A DNA stretch of 64,000 nucleotides, from the NCBI GenBank assembly GCA_025934635.1, contig JAICWX010000004.1:7216-71215 (forward strand), read 5' to 3'. The position numbers and the translations under genes are program-made. This DNA comes from Streptosporangiaceae bacterium. GTDB lineage: Bacteria; Actinomycetota; Actinomycetes; Streptosporangiales; Streptosporangiaceae. This document shows, piece by piece, positions 8,428 to 15,953 of this stretch. Under the pieces are notes generated by a model. It made no database searches. It had not been told where the DNA came from and saw nothing but the letters and a program-made list of their open reading frames with translations. Every line of letters starts with the position of its first letter. The stretch's first letter is position 1.

Positions 8428-9618
8428 TCAGGTGCGGACGTTGCGCACCCGGAGGTGCCTGGGCCCGGAGATGAACGTGGACGGCAGCCACACAGTCTGG
8501 CCGGCCTTCTGCAGGTCCGGCAGGCGGGTGAGCAGCTGGCGGAACATCGCCTCGATCTCGACGCGCGCGACCTGGGCGCCGAGGCAGAAATGCTGCCCGC
8601 CGCCGCCGAAGGCCACATGGTCGTTGGGCGTCCGGGTGACGTCGAAGCGTTCCGGCTCGCCGAACGCGCGCGGATCGCGGTTGGCCGCCCCGTAGTACAG
8701 GACGACCTTCTGGCCGGCCTGGATCGGCCGGCCGGCCAGCTCGGTGCCGGCCGTGGCGGTCCGCCGCATGTAGATGACCGGGCTGGTCCAGCGGAGCATC
8801 TCCTCGATGGCGGCGGGAAGCAGCCCGGGATCCGCCGTCAGCCGCCGCCGCTCGCCGGGGTGCTCGAAGAGCGCGTCCATCCCGCCGGCGACCAGGTTGC
8901 GCGTCGTGTCGCCGCCGGCGTCGACCAGCAGCAGGAAGAACAGGCTGAAGTCGGTCTCGTCAAGCCGGTGCCCGTCCACCTCGGCGGTCACCAGCGCCGA
9001 GGCGAGGTCGCCGGCGGGGCGGGCCCGCTTCTCGTTCCACACGCCGCTGGCGTAGCTGAGCATCGCGAGGGCGGCGGCTGGCCCCGCGCCCTCGGGCTGG
9101 CTCGCCGGATCGGCGTGGATCGCCTCGGTCAGCCGGTACAGCTCGACCCCGTCCTGGCGCGGGATGCCGAGCATCTCGGCGATGACGTACGAGGGCAGCA
9201 GGCCGGCCACGTCCTCGACCAGGTCGAACTCGTCCCGGCCGGCGACGTCGTCGACGATCTCGGCGGCGAGCCGCTCGATCTCGGGCCGCAGCAGGCTGAC
9301 GGCCCGCCGCAGGAACCGGGGTGCGACGAGCTTGCGGTACTGCGTGTGCCGCGGCGGATCCATGGTCAGCATCATCGTGTGGTCGCCGAGATCCATCGCG
9401 CTGCCGTCGCTGATCATGATGGTCGGGCGCGAGGAGAACAATCCGGCGTTGCGGCTGACGGCCTTGACGTCCTCGTGGCGGGTCACCGCCCAGAAGCCGG
9501 GTCCGTCCGGCTCCTCATGCCAGTGGACGGGGTCGTTGTCCCGCAGCCACGCGTACTGGTCAACGGGATGACCGCTGGCGTAGGACGAGGGCGAGTACAG
9601 GTCGATGCCGCCGGTCAT
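8428..9618 (-). CDS. cytochrome P450
   Basis: Soluble bacterial P450 of 396 residues (CYP class I). The I-helix oxygen-activation motif DAGGDTTRN, the ExxR motif in EEMLR, and the heme loop FGGGGQHFCLGAQVAR with the thiolate Cys345 are all present. It needs an external ferredoxin and reductase, which are not encoded nearby. The ATG at 9618 is 5 bp beyond the stop of the TetR gene, so the pair is likely co-transcribed. Presence between two enoyl-CoA hydratases suggests hydroxylation of an acyl or steroid-like substrate before beta-oxidation. The precise CYP family cannot be named from the sequence alone. Confidence 0.95.
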   Translation of the reverse strand: MTGGIDLYSPSSYASGHPVDQYAWLRDNDPVHWHEEPDGPGFWAVTRHEDVKAVSRNAGLFSSRPTIMISDGSAMDLGDHTMMLTMDPPRHTQYRKLVAPRFLRRAVSLLRPEIERLAAEIVDDVAGRDEFDLVEDVAGLLPSYVIAEMLGIPRQDGVELYRLTEAIHADPASQPEGAGPAAALAMLSYASGVWNEKRARPAGDLASALVTAEVDGHRLDETDFSLFFLLLVDAGGDTTRNLVAGGMDALFEHPGERRRLTADPGLLPAAIEEMLRWTSPVIYMRRTATAGTELAGRPIQAGQKVVLYYGAANRDPRAFGEPERFDVTRTPNDHVAFGGGGQHFCLGAQVARVEIEAMFRQLLTRLPDLQKAGQTVWLPSTFISGPRHLRVRNVRT

Positions 9619-9622
9619 GCCG

Positions 9623-10216
9623 CTAACGTACAGTCGTGTACCTGCCTTGCCTAGGCTGCCCGAGGCGGCCGGCGGCGGCCCACTTTGCCGTTTCGACGGC
9701 GTGCCCGATGCTCGCCGGGTCCGCTGCGGCCAGGGCGATGATCCCCCAGAGCAGCATCGTGACGAACGTCGCCAGCCGCCGGCCGTCCCGGCGGGCGAGC
9801 TCATGGCGAGCCACCGCTCGTTCGGCGAGCCCGTCGAAGAAGGCCACGACCGGCGGCGCGAGAAGCTCGAGATCGCTCAGCTCCTCTTGCCGGCGGTCGA
9901 GGATGACGCGGATCAGGAAGTGGAGCAGGCCGGGATCGTCCTGGAGGATCTCGCCGCTGCGCTCGAGGATCGCGTGCACCTCCGCCAGCATCGATGCCTG
10001 GCCGGCGACCGCCTCGCTGAGCGAGCCGTATACCTCGGTCATGGTTTGGTCGAAGACGAGCTGCAGCAAGGCGGCCTTGGACGGGGCGTAGTTGTAGAGT
10101 GCCATGGCGGTGACGCCGACATCGGCGGCGATCGTCCGCATGCTGGCCCCGCCGTAACCGTGCGCCGCGAACGCGGCGCGGGCCGCCCGCACCACACGCA
10201 GCGCCGTGTCCGTCAT
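9623..10216 (-). CDS. TetR family transcriptional regulator
   Basis: Repressor-type regulator of 197 residues. The helix-turn-helix is at about 8-50, with IAADVGVTAMALYNYAPSKAALL, and the C-terminal part is an all-helical ligand domain. Its ATG overlaps the stop of the upstream enoyl-CoA hydratase (ATGA at 10213-10216), so the two are translationally coupled. It lies inside the operon it probably controls; an inverted repeat with TATACG arms upstream of the first gene is a candidate operator. The ligand is likely an acyl-CoA or the P450 substrate, by analogy only. Confidence 0.9.
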   Translation of the reverse strand: MTDTALRVVRAARAAFAAHGYGGASMRTIAADVGVTAMALYNYAPSKAALLQLVFDQTMTEVYGSLSEAVAGQASMLAEVHAILERSGEILQDDPGLLHFLIRVILDRRQEELSDLELLAPPVVAFFDGLAERAVARHELARRDGRRLATFVTMLLWGIIALAAADPASIGHAVETAKWAAAGRLGQPRQGRYTTVR

Positions 10217-10983
10217 CGGCCGGTGTACGACGGCGCTCGCCGTTCGAGGAACGCGGCGACGCCCTCGCGGTGGTCCTCGGTGCGGAACAGTTCCTGCAGT
10301 GAGGCGGTGACCCAGCGGCCGAGCTCGTGCCAGTCCGGGTCGAGCGCCTGGCGCAGGCCCTCCTTGAGCTTCTGCACCGCGAGCGGCGGGTTGGCGGCGA
10401 TGCGGGCGGCCAGCCGCTGTGCCGTCGGCAGGAGCTGGCCGGGCAGGACGACGCGACTGACGAGGCCGATGTCGCGAGCCCGTTCTGCGCCGATGATCTC
10501 GCCGGTGAAGAGCAGCTCGGCGGCGCGCTCCCGGCCTATGAGGCCAGCGAGGCGACCGATTCCGGCGACGTCGGAACACAGGCCGCGCAGGACGAAGAGC
10601 TCGCCGAACCGGGCCCGCTCCGATGCCACGCGGATGTCGGCCATGAGGGCGAGCTCCATCCCCCAGCCGACGGCGGCACCGTTCACGGCGGCGATCACGG
10701 GGACATTCGTGGAGAGCAGTGCGTCCGCCAGCGGCGTCAGCCGGGGTTCGGGGCGTGCCACCTCGCTGCGGCCCTCGGCCATGACGGCCCGGACGTCGTC
10801 GCCGGAGCAGAACGCCGGGTCGGCGCCGGTGATCACGAGACACCGGGCAGCAGTGCTCCGGATGGCGTGCTCGAGTTCGTCGTAGGTCCGGAAGCGCAGG
10901 GCGTTCCGCACCTCGGGACGGTTGATGGTGAGGATCTCCACCTCGCCCGCGCTGGTGACAACGATGTCCTCGTAAGTGGCCAT
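10213..10983 (-). CDS. enoyl-CoA hydratase/isomerase family protein (first gene of P450 operon)
   Basis: Crotonase-fold protein of 256 residues. DPAFCSGDDVRA gives the first oxyanion segment and GAAVGWGMELALMADIRVA the second. In the active-site region FGELFVLRGLCSDVAGIGRL, the usual second catalytic Glu is replaced by a Ser/Asp environment, as in some isomerases and dehalogenase-like members, so hydratase activity is not assured. I took the ATG at 10983 as the start; a GTG lies immediately upstream. It leads the leftward operon with TetR, P450 and a second hydratase, and its upstream region carries the candidate TetR operator. Confidence 0.88.
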   Translation of the reverse strand: MATYEDIVVTSAGEVEILTINRPEVRNALRFRTYDELEHAIRSTAARCLVITGADPAFCSGDDVRAVMAEGRSEVARPEPRLTPLADALLSTNVPVIAAVNGAAVGWGMELALMADIRVASERARFGELFVLRGLCSDVAGIGRLAGLIGRERAAELLFTGEIIGAERARDIGLVSRVVLPGQLLPTAQRLAARIAANPPLAVQKLKEGLRQALDPDWHELGRWVTASLQELFRTEDHREGVAAFLERRAPSYTGR

Positions 10984-11004
10984 CACCGCACTCTAGCGCG
11001 CCGG

Positions 11005-11018
11005 TATACGAGCGTATA
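11005..11018. promoter_or_regulatory. candidate TetR operator upstream of the P450 operon
   Basis: TATACG-AG-CGTATA is a perfect inverted repeat with 6-bp arms and a 2-bp centre, 22 bp upstream of the first operon gene. The flanks CGCCG and CGGCG extend the symmetry apart from a one-base slip. AT-rich arms stand out in this GC-rich DNA. The TetR regulator in the same operon is the obvious candidate to bind here. Confidence 0.5.
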
Positions 11019-11119
11019 TACGGCGGTGAGCGCGTACCGCGGCTGCACCATGGGCATCCGGTGCGGTTGATCACCGAATTGGACGGCATCATCAATGCCT
11101 ACGGTACGTAATGACCCTA

Positions 11120-11148
11120 TTGTCAGCGCGCACACGGTGGCGTATGGA
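11120..11148 (+). promoter_or_regulatory. candidate sigma-70-type promoter of the Crp/Fnr-cyclase unit
   Basis: TTGTCA at 11120-11125 and TATGGA at 11143-11148 are separated by exactly 17 bp. The GTG start of the Crp/Fnr gene follows at 11181 with GGAGG in between. No other plausible promoter was seen before the cyclase, so this may drive the whole rightward unit. Confidence 0.45.
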
Positions 11149-11180
11149 TATGGCAAGGCGTTGGCACATCGGAGGTCGCT

Positions 11181-11930
11181 GTGCGCCAGGTACCGGATCC
11201 AGAAAATGGTCATTTCTGGCCGAGTGGCACCTTCCTCGCTATGCTCACCCACACCGCTCGACGGAAGTTGCTCAGGCTGGGCGCGCTCCGGACCGTTCCG
11301 GCCGGTCATCAGCTGATACGCCAAGGCGCCCCCGGAAGCTGCGTCTGGCTGCTGCTCGACGCGCTGGTGAAGGTCAATGCGCGGGCGGAGAACGGCAACC
11401 AGGCGCTGCTGGCGATCAGGGTGAGCGGGGACGTCGTAGGCGAGATGGCCGTCGTCGACGGCTCCGCGCGCTCGGCGGACGTGACGACATGCGGGCGAGC
11501 GGTGGTTTGCCAGGTCAAGGGACCGGTCTTCATCGATTTTCTCCGCCGGGAACCAACCGTGTCGCTGGCGTTGAACCAGGTGGGAGTCGAGCGGCTCCGG
11601 TGGGCGAACCAGCGGCGGCTGGATTTCGCCGGGTATGACGTGCCGGTCTGCCTGGCACGGGTACTGCTGGCCCTCGCGATTCGCCACGGACAGTGGAGCC
11701 CGGCTGGCCTCGGCATCGGGGTCCCGGTTACCCAGGGAGAACTCGGCGGGCTGGTGGGCGCCAAGGAAGGCACCATCCAGAAGGCACTGCGGGAACTTGC
11801 GGACCAGGGACTCGTCCGCCCGGGCCACCGGGCGGTGACCATCTCGGACGTAACGGGCCTCACCGCCTTCGCCGACCTGCCGCAGGACTGGTTGATGCAG
11901 GTTGGCGGCCGCCCGGCAAACCAGCATTAA
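11181..11930 (+). CDS. Crp/Fnr family regulator with intact cyclic-nucleotide pocket, next to a nucleotide cyclase
   Basis: Transcription factor of 249 residues. The cNMP-binding beta-barrel covers about 20-125 and the winged helix about 155-225. The phosphate-binding cassette reads GEMAVVDGSARSADV: Gly87, Glu88 and Arg97 are the residues that contact ribose and phosphate in CRP, so nucleotide binding is feasible. The recognition-helix region VTQGELGGLVGAKEGTIQKAL is divergent from canonical CRP. The GTG start at 11181 has GGAGG upstream. It lies 62 bp before a class III nucleotide cyclase in the same direction, so it may sense the cyclase product and control the locus. That functional link is inferred from adjacency. 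Confidence 0.9.
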   Translation: MRQVPDPENGHFWPSGTFLAMLTHTARRKLLRLGALRTVPAGHQLIRQGAPGSCVWLLLDALVKVNARAENGNQALLAIRVSGDVVGEMAVVDGSARSADVTTCGRAVVCQVKGPVFIDFLRREPTVSLALNQVGVERLRWANQRRLDFAGYDVPVCLARVLLALAIRHGQWSPAGLGIGVPVTQGELGGLVGAKEGTIQKALRELADQGLVRPGHRAVTISDVTGLTAFADLPQDWLMQVGGRPANQH

Positions 11931-11992
11931 TACGGCTTCCCCCACCGGGTGGCCGGGGATGCTGAAACGGCCGCCTGCCTTCTGGGGAGATC

Positions 11993-12841
11993 ATGAACGA
12001 TCATCCGGTTCCCGAGTACCGTGTCATGCTGTCCGCCGATATCGAGGATTACAGCGGCCGGACCGATGCCGGGCAACGGCAACTGCAGACCGCACTCGCG
12101 GGGGTGCTGAAGGCCGCATCCGACGCCGCCGGGCTGAAACGGCAGGACTGGTGGGTGCAGGTCGGCGGAGACAGCGTCTTCGCGATCCTGCCGCCTGGGA
12201 CCGATGTGGCCCGTCTCATGGACCGCTTCGTCCGCGAAATCAACGCGGAGCTCGGCGGGTACAACCGCCGTCGTAGCGGCGAAGCCTGGACGCGAATGCG
12301 GCTGCGACTGGCTGTTCACGCCGGCCCGGTGTTTCTCGACGGCCGGACGGGGTGGCCCGGACAACATGCTGTGCTGCCGGCCCGGCTGCGGGACTGCGAG
12401 CCCGTCCGCGCCGCGCTCGCGGCGCTGCGGGAGGCGGACCTTGCCGTCATCGTCTCCGGCGACGTCTACCGCGATTACATCACGCAGGGCCCCGGTAACC
12501 CGCGCCCGACCGAATTCCGTGAGGTCCTCGCGCAGCCGAAGAAGGCAGCCTACGTGGGTCATCTGATCGTCCCCGGTTTCGACGTGCACGCCATCAGCAC
12601 CCTGGCCGCATACGACCTACCGGACGTGTCGCCATCTCAGGCAGAGGAGCGCAGCCCGGCCGGCGGGGAGCGACCCGCCGCACGGCCGCCCGCCGCCGCT
12701 TCATGGCCGACGTCGCCGGCTACACCAGGACGTGACGTCGTCAACGGGGACAAAAACCGCGTCAGCGGTGGCGGCAGTATCTATCACGCCGGGCGCGATA
12801 TCACTGTCTCCGGGGGCCATCAAGGGCGGGGCGAACGATGA
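11993..12841 (+). CDS. class III nucleotide cyclase-like protein with C-terminal adaptor motif (Pycsar-type cyclase candidate)
   Basis: Protein of 282 residues with a nucleotide cyclase homology domain at about 9-195. SADIEDYSG near Asp16 and VGGDSVFAIL with Asp60 correspond to the two metal-binding aspartates. RMRLRLAVHAGPV and GQHAVLPARLRD match the later conserved strands of class III cyclases. Residues 205-250 are a Pro/Ala-rich linker, followed by a Gly-rich motif (255-271: NRVSGGG, SIYHAG, DIT). Nearly the same motif recurs in the next protein. The start has GGGGAG upstream, and its stop overlaps the next ATG (ATGA). A PycTM-type membrane protein nearby makes a Pycsar-like role, synthesis of a cyclic nucleotide on phage infection, the best hypothesis. 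The nucleobase used is unknown. Confidence 0.8.
   Translation: MNDHPVPEYRVMLSADIEDYSGRTDAGQRQLQTALAGVLKAASDAAGLKRQDWWVQVGGDSVFAILPPGTDVARLMDRFVREINAELGGYNRRRSGEAWTRMRLRLAVHAGPVFLDGRTGWPGQHAVLPARLRDCEPVRAALAALREADLAVIVSGDVYRDYITQGPGNPRPTEFREVLAQPKKAAYVGHLIVPGFDVHAISTLAAYDLPDVSPSQAEERSPAGGERPAARPPAAASWPTSPATPGRDVVNGDKNRVSGGGSIYHAGRDITVSGGHQGRGER
12755..12805 (+). other. short Gly-rich adaptor motif, copy 1 (C-terminus of cyclase)
   Basis: Codes for N-R-V-S-G-G-G-S-I-Y-H-A-G-R-D-I-T at the extreme C-terminus of the cyclase-like protein. The neighbouring HEAT/P-loop protein carries N-R-V-T-G-G-G-S-I-F-N-A-S-G-N-I-T: 11 of 17 residues are identical and most of the rest are conservative. The amino-acid match, placed after a disordered linker, recalls paired signalling motifs (amyloid-type BASS or effector-associated adaptors) that join two proteins of one conflict system. 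Family identity is not established. Confidence 0.6.
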
Positions 12842-15132
12842 CCGACGAGCCTCGCGGCGAACCGGGAAGACCAGAGGATCCGCCGGCGCGGGAGTCCCCA
12901 GACGCCGAGGGGGCACCGGATAAATCCCGCTCGGCCGGGCCGCCGGCGGACAAGCCCCCATCGCCTGCAGAACCGGCAAAGCCCGCAGAACCGGTGAAGC
13001 CGGAGGAACCGGCGAAGCCCGGGTCTCCAGAGGATCCGCCGCGACCCGGACCTGACCGGCCCGAGAAGGCCGAACGGGACGAGCGGCCCTACCTGAAGCG
13101 CGCCGAAGACGATGAGCGGCAGTGGCAGCAGCGGAAGCAGAACCTCGACGATCTCGACGAGGAAGACGGGGCCCGGGCCGGGCGGGACTGGATCGGCCGT
13201 GACGCCAACCGGGTCACCGGCGGTGGCAGCATCTTCAATGCCAGCGGCAACATCACGTTCGGCTCGGCCGGCCAGGGTCTAGGCCAGCCGGTCATCTACC
13301 TGTCCCGGAAGGATGCCGATAGGCTGGTCGGGTGCCTGGTGAAGCCTGGGTCACAGGCGGAACTCGCGGCCGCGCTCGACCGCGAACCGCTGCTGCTGCT
13401 GCGAGGGGCGACCGGCACGGGGCGGGCTACGGCGGCATTCGCCGCGCTGCTGGACTGGGTACGCACCGCGGACCCCTCCGCCAGTGACGCAGACCCCGTG
13501 CACGTGGGCATCATCAGGGCGTCCGCGGCGCAGCGCGTCCATCCCGAGCTGCGTAAGCAGCACGGCTATGTCTTCGACATGTCACTGGTCTATGACCAGT
13601 CGAGACTCGAGGGTGTTACAGAAAGGCTGAGGTACCACGCCGAAGAACGGCAGTGCCGGGTAGTCGCGCTCGTTCCAGGCGCCTGGCCGGACCGTTCGCT
13701 GCGGACTGTCGATCATGTCCCGCCCGCCGCGGTGGAGGTGTTCCGCCGCCGACTGGAATGCGAGGCGCGGAGCGCTGGTGTCGACGAGCACCGGCTGGAC
13801 CCGCTGCGGGCGGAGATCGATGACGACCTGCGGCTGGAGAACTCGCCCGGTAAAGCCGCCGAACTCGCCTGTCTTCTCGTGGCCAAGCTGGCAGCGGGCA
13901 GCTCACTCGACGAGTTGCGGGAGGCGCTTCCCCGGCGGGCACGTGACGACATAGGGCGCCGTCTCGCCGAGGGCGGTCCGGTACTCGGCCGCTGCTTCAT
14001 GACCAGCGCCGCGGTCCTGAACGGACTGCCCGAGGTGATCGTGTCGGACAAGGCGATGAAACTCGCTGAGCACATCAACCAGGTCGATTCCGTGGAGGGC
14101 GAGCAGCGGCCGCCGGCGTGGCAGCACCTGCGGGGCTGGCTGGAATACGCTGACGCGACGACCCGCCCCGCGGGTGCGGCGGGCGCAGGCCCGACCGTGC
14201 ACCTGCGTCGCCGCGCCGAGAAGGCAACCTTGCGGGTCTTGTGGGAGGAGCAGCCCACGATCCGGGAGCCGTTGATTGCCTGGCTGCGGGAAACCGCGGA
14301 AGACGGCGACCCGTCGGTGCAGACCAAGGCGGCTCACGCGGCCGGCATCCTGGCGACCTTCGATTTCGCCGCCGCGATCGGGAAATTCGTCACTCCCTGG
14401 ACCAGATCGCGAAAGCTCCGTGATTACCGGATCGCGGCGATGGTGCTCGAATCCGCCGTGGGCGATCGTGACGTCGCACCGCTCGTGTACGCCAAGCTGG
14501 CCGAACTGGTTGACGGCACCCGCGGTGAACGCCTGGTCGCCGCCCATGCGCTGGGATCGCGCATCGGTCTTAGTGCCCCTGATCGAGCGCTGCCGGCGTT
14601 GCGGAAGATCGCACTAGGCCGTGACGCGGAAGTCAGCAGGGCGGTGGCCGGCTCGATTGGGAACCTGTACTCATCAGAATCGGCCGCCTGGATTCTCCGC
14701 GAGCTCACCGAGTGGGTCACGAGCGGCTCGCCCGGCGGCCTTTACACGTCCGCGCTCGCCTTCGTGCGGCTCGCCGTCATTGACGGTGCCGACCCGGCCC
14801 GGCCGCCGCTAGGCCGGCTCGAACCTGACGGGAACCTCAGCCAGCAGCTCACGGTGCTGTGGCGGAACTCCCTGAGTCTGCGGGTTACCAACCACCGGAC
14901 ACAGCGATCCGAGCTCACGGTTCCTGATTCATGGCTGGTGCTGGAGCGGTGGGTGAGCCAGTACGGCAAAGAGCCCGTTATCCGCGTCGTGGTCGATGAG
15001 CTATTCGGTGAGTGTGCCGGGACCGGGCGGCTGCGGACCGCGCTCGCGCTGCACCTGAGGCACTGGCAGTACCGCAACCGCATCCCCGCCGATGTGCACG
15101 CGCACCTCGTGAAGATGATGAAAGCTGGATGA
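12838..15132 (+). CDS. HEAT-repeat protein with degenerate P-loop domain and adaptor motif
   Basis: Large protein of 764 residues. Residues 5-75 are a low-complexity Pro/Glu/Lys segment and 80-115 a charged, probably coiled linker. The Gly-rich motif shared with the cyclase is at 124-140. A nucleotide-binding-like domain follows (about 150-420): GATGTGRAT at 190-198 resembles a Walker A motif, but Lys is replaced by Arg and the next Ser/Thr by Ala, and no clear Walker B acidic pair follows VVALVPG. Residues about 430-700 are helical-repeat (HEAT-like) in character, for example HAAGILATFDFAAAIGKF. It overlaps the cyclase stop by ATGA. It resembles sensor/scaffold components of NTPase-dependent conflict systems; ATP hydrolysis is doubtful. 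Confidence 0.7.
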   Translation: MTDEPRGEPGRPEDPPARESPDAEGAPDKSRSAGPPADKPPSPAEPAKPAEPVKPEEPAKPGSPEDPPRPGPDRPEKAERDERPYLKRAEDDERQWQQRKQNLDDLDEEDGARAGRDWIGRDANRVTGGGSIFNASGNITFGSAGQGLGQPVIYLSRKDADRLVGCLVKPGSQAELAAALDREPLLLLRGATGTGRATAAFAALLDWVRTADPSASDADPVHVGIIRASAAQRVHPELRKQHGYVFDMSLVYDQSRLEGVTERLRYHAEERQCRVVALVPGAWPDRSLRTVDHVPPAAVEVFRRRLECEARSAGVDEHRLDPLRAEIDDDLRLENSPGKAAELACLLVAKLAAGSSLDELREALPRRARDDIGRRLAEGGPVLGRCFMTSAAVLNGLPEVIVSDKAMKLAEHINQVDSVEGEQRPPAWQHLRGWLEYADATTRPAGAAGAGPTVHLRRRAEKATLRVLWEEQPTIREPLIAWLRETAEDGDPSVQTKAAHAAGILATFDFAAAIGKFVTPWTRSRKLRDYRIAAMVLESAVGDRDVAPLVYAKLAELVDGTRGERLVAAHALGSRIGLSAPDRALPALRKIALGRDAEVSRAVAGSIGNLYSSESAAWILRELTEWVTSGSPGGLYTSALAFVRLAVIDGADPARPPLGRLEPDGNLSQQLTVLWRNSLSLRVTNHRTQRSELTVPDSWLVLERWVSQYGKEPVIRVVVDELFGECAGTGRLRTALALHLRHWQYRNRIPADVHAHLVKMMKAG
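13207..13257 (+). other. short Gly-rich adaptor motif, copy 2 (N-terminal third of HEAT/P-loop protein)
   Basis: Codes for N-R-V-T-G-G-G-S-I-F-N-A-S-G-N-I-T between a charged linker and the P-loop-like domain. It pairs with copy 1 at the cyclase C-terminus. DNA identity between the two copies is clearly lower than protein similarity at wobble positions, so protein-level conservation is more likely than a recent duplication. Confidence 0.6.
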
Positions 15133-15136
15133 TCGC

Positions 15137-15916
15137 ATGTGGCTAGTCCGGGGACAGTTCAGCATGACGGCCCCTTCGGAGATCATCGACGGCGAAGATC
15201 CTGGTTTTCTCACCGCTCCCGCGTGCGAGCCTGCCTACGATTTCCGCGTCACCGTCTACTGTTCGTGGCAGCCTGGCCGACGGCGGTGGTCGTCGCCGTG
15301 GCCGGCCGACCAAGAAGAACTCGCCAGGGTCTGCGAGATCGTCAGGGGGACGATCCGGATGGTCACCAGGGAGCATTCCATCTTCCACCCGGACAAGGCC
15401 GAACGGGCCGTCAATAAGCGCTTGGCCGAAGAACTGGAGAAGGCGAAACGCGCTGACCGGGCCATCCGCACCAGCTGGACCGTGCGGGCCGAGCTGAGCC
15501 TGCCCGATGAGGTGGTCGCTCTCATGCGCAAGACCGCGGAGGAGGAATATCGCATCCACGCGAAGGCGCAGACAGCCGAACTGCTGATCAGCAGGACCGG
15601 GCAGCTGCGCGAGGGCTGGGACCAGTTCCTCAACGACGCCGCCATGAGCAAGAACGCACAGCATGCGGTCCGGCTCGCGGAGAACCCCAGCGACGTCGCC
15701 AAGGTCCTCGAAGACGTCCTCAAGGATCGCCGCCAGGGAGCCGAGGACCTGCTCAGCCTGATCAGCAAGATCGTCGATGCACAGCGATCCGCGGACATCC
15801 TGGATCTCGTCGTCAAGAGCGAGACGGTGCTGCGCCAAACACTGAAAATGATGGGCATTCCGTTGCCAGATGCGGACGAGGGCATGCTCCTGGAGCCCCT
15901 CGAGGGGGAGATCTGA
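15137..15916 (+). CDS. SPFH/prohibitin-like protein of the cyclase locus, uncertain function
   Basis: Protein of 259 residues with no signal peptide. Residues about 34-130 show alternating strands and helices: YDFRVTVYCSW, then a helix ELARVCEIVRGTIR, HPDKAERAVNKRLAEEL, and WTVRAELSLPDEV. This order is reminiscent of SPFH (band 7) domains. Residues about 130-235 are long charged helices likely to form a coiled coil. The start codon is 4 bp after the HEAT protein stop. An ATG at 15164 (MTAPSE...) has a better GGGGA ribosome site and may be the true start. I cannot name a family with certainty. Co-transcription with the cyclase suggests a membrane-associated scaffold or sensor in the same system. 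Confidence 0.65.
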   Translation: MWLVRGQFSMTAPSEIIDGEDPGFLTAPACEPAYDFRVTVYCSWQPGRRRWSSPWPADQEELARVCEIVRGTIRMVTREHSIFHPDKAERAVNKRLAEELEKAKRADRAIRTSWTVRAELSLPDEVVALMRKTAEEEYRIHAKAQTAELLISRTGQLREGWDQFLNDAAMSKNAQHAVRLAENPSDVAKVLEDVLKDRRQGAEDLLSLISKIVDAQRSADILDLVVKSETVLRQTLKMMGIPLPDADEGMLLEPLEGEI

Positions 15917-15953
15917 GAGCTGCCGGGGCCTCGTTCGCGCGGGTCAGGTTCAA

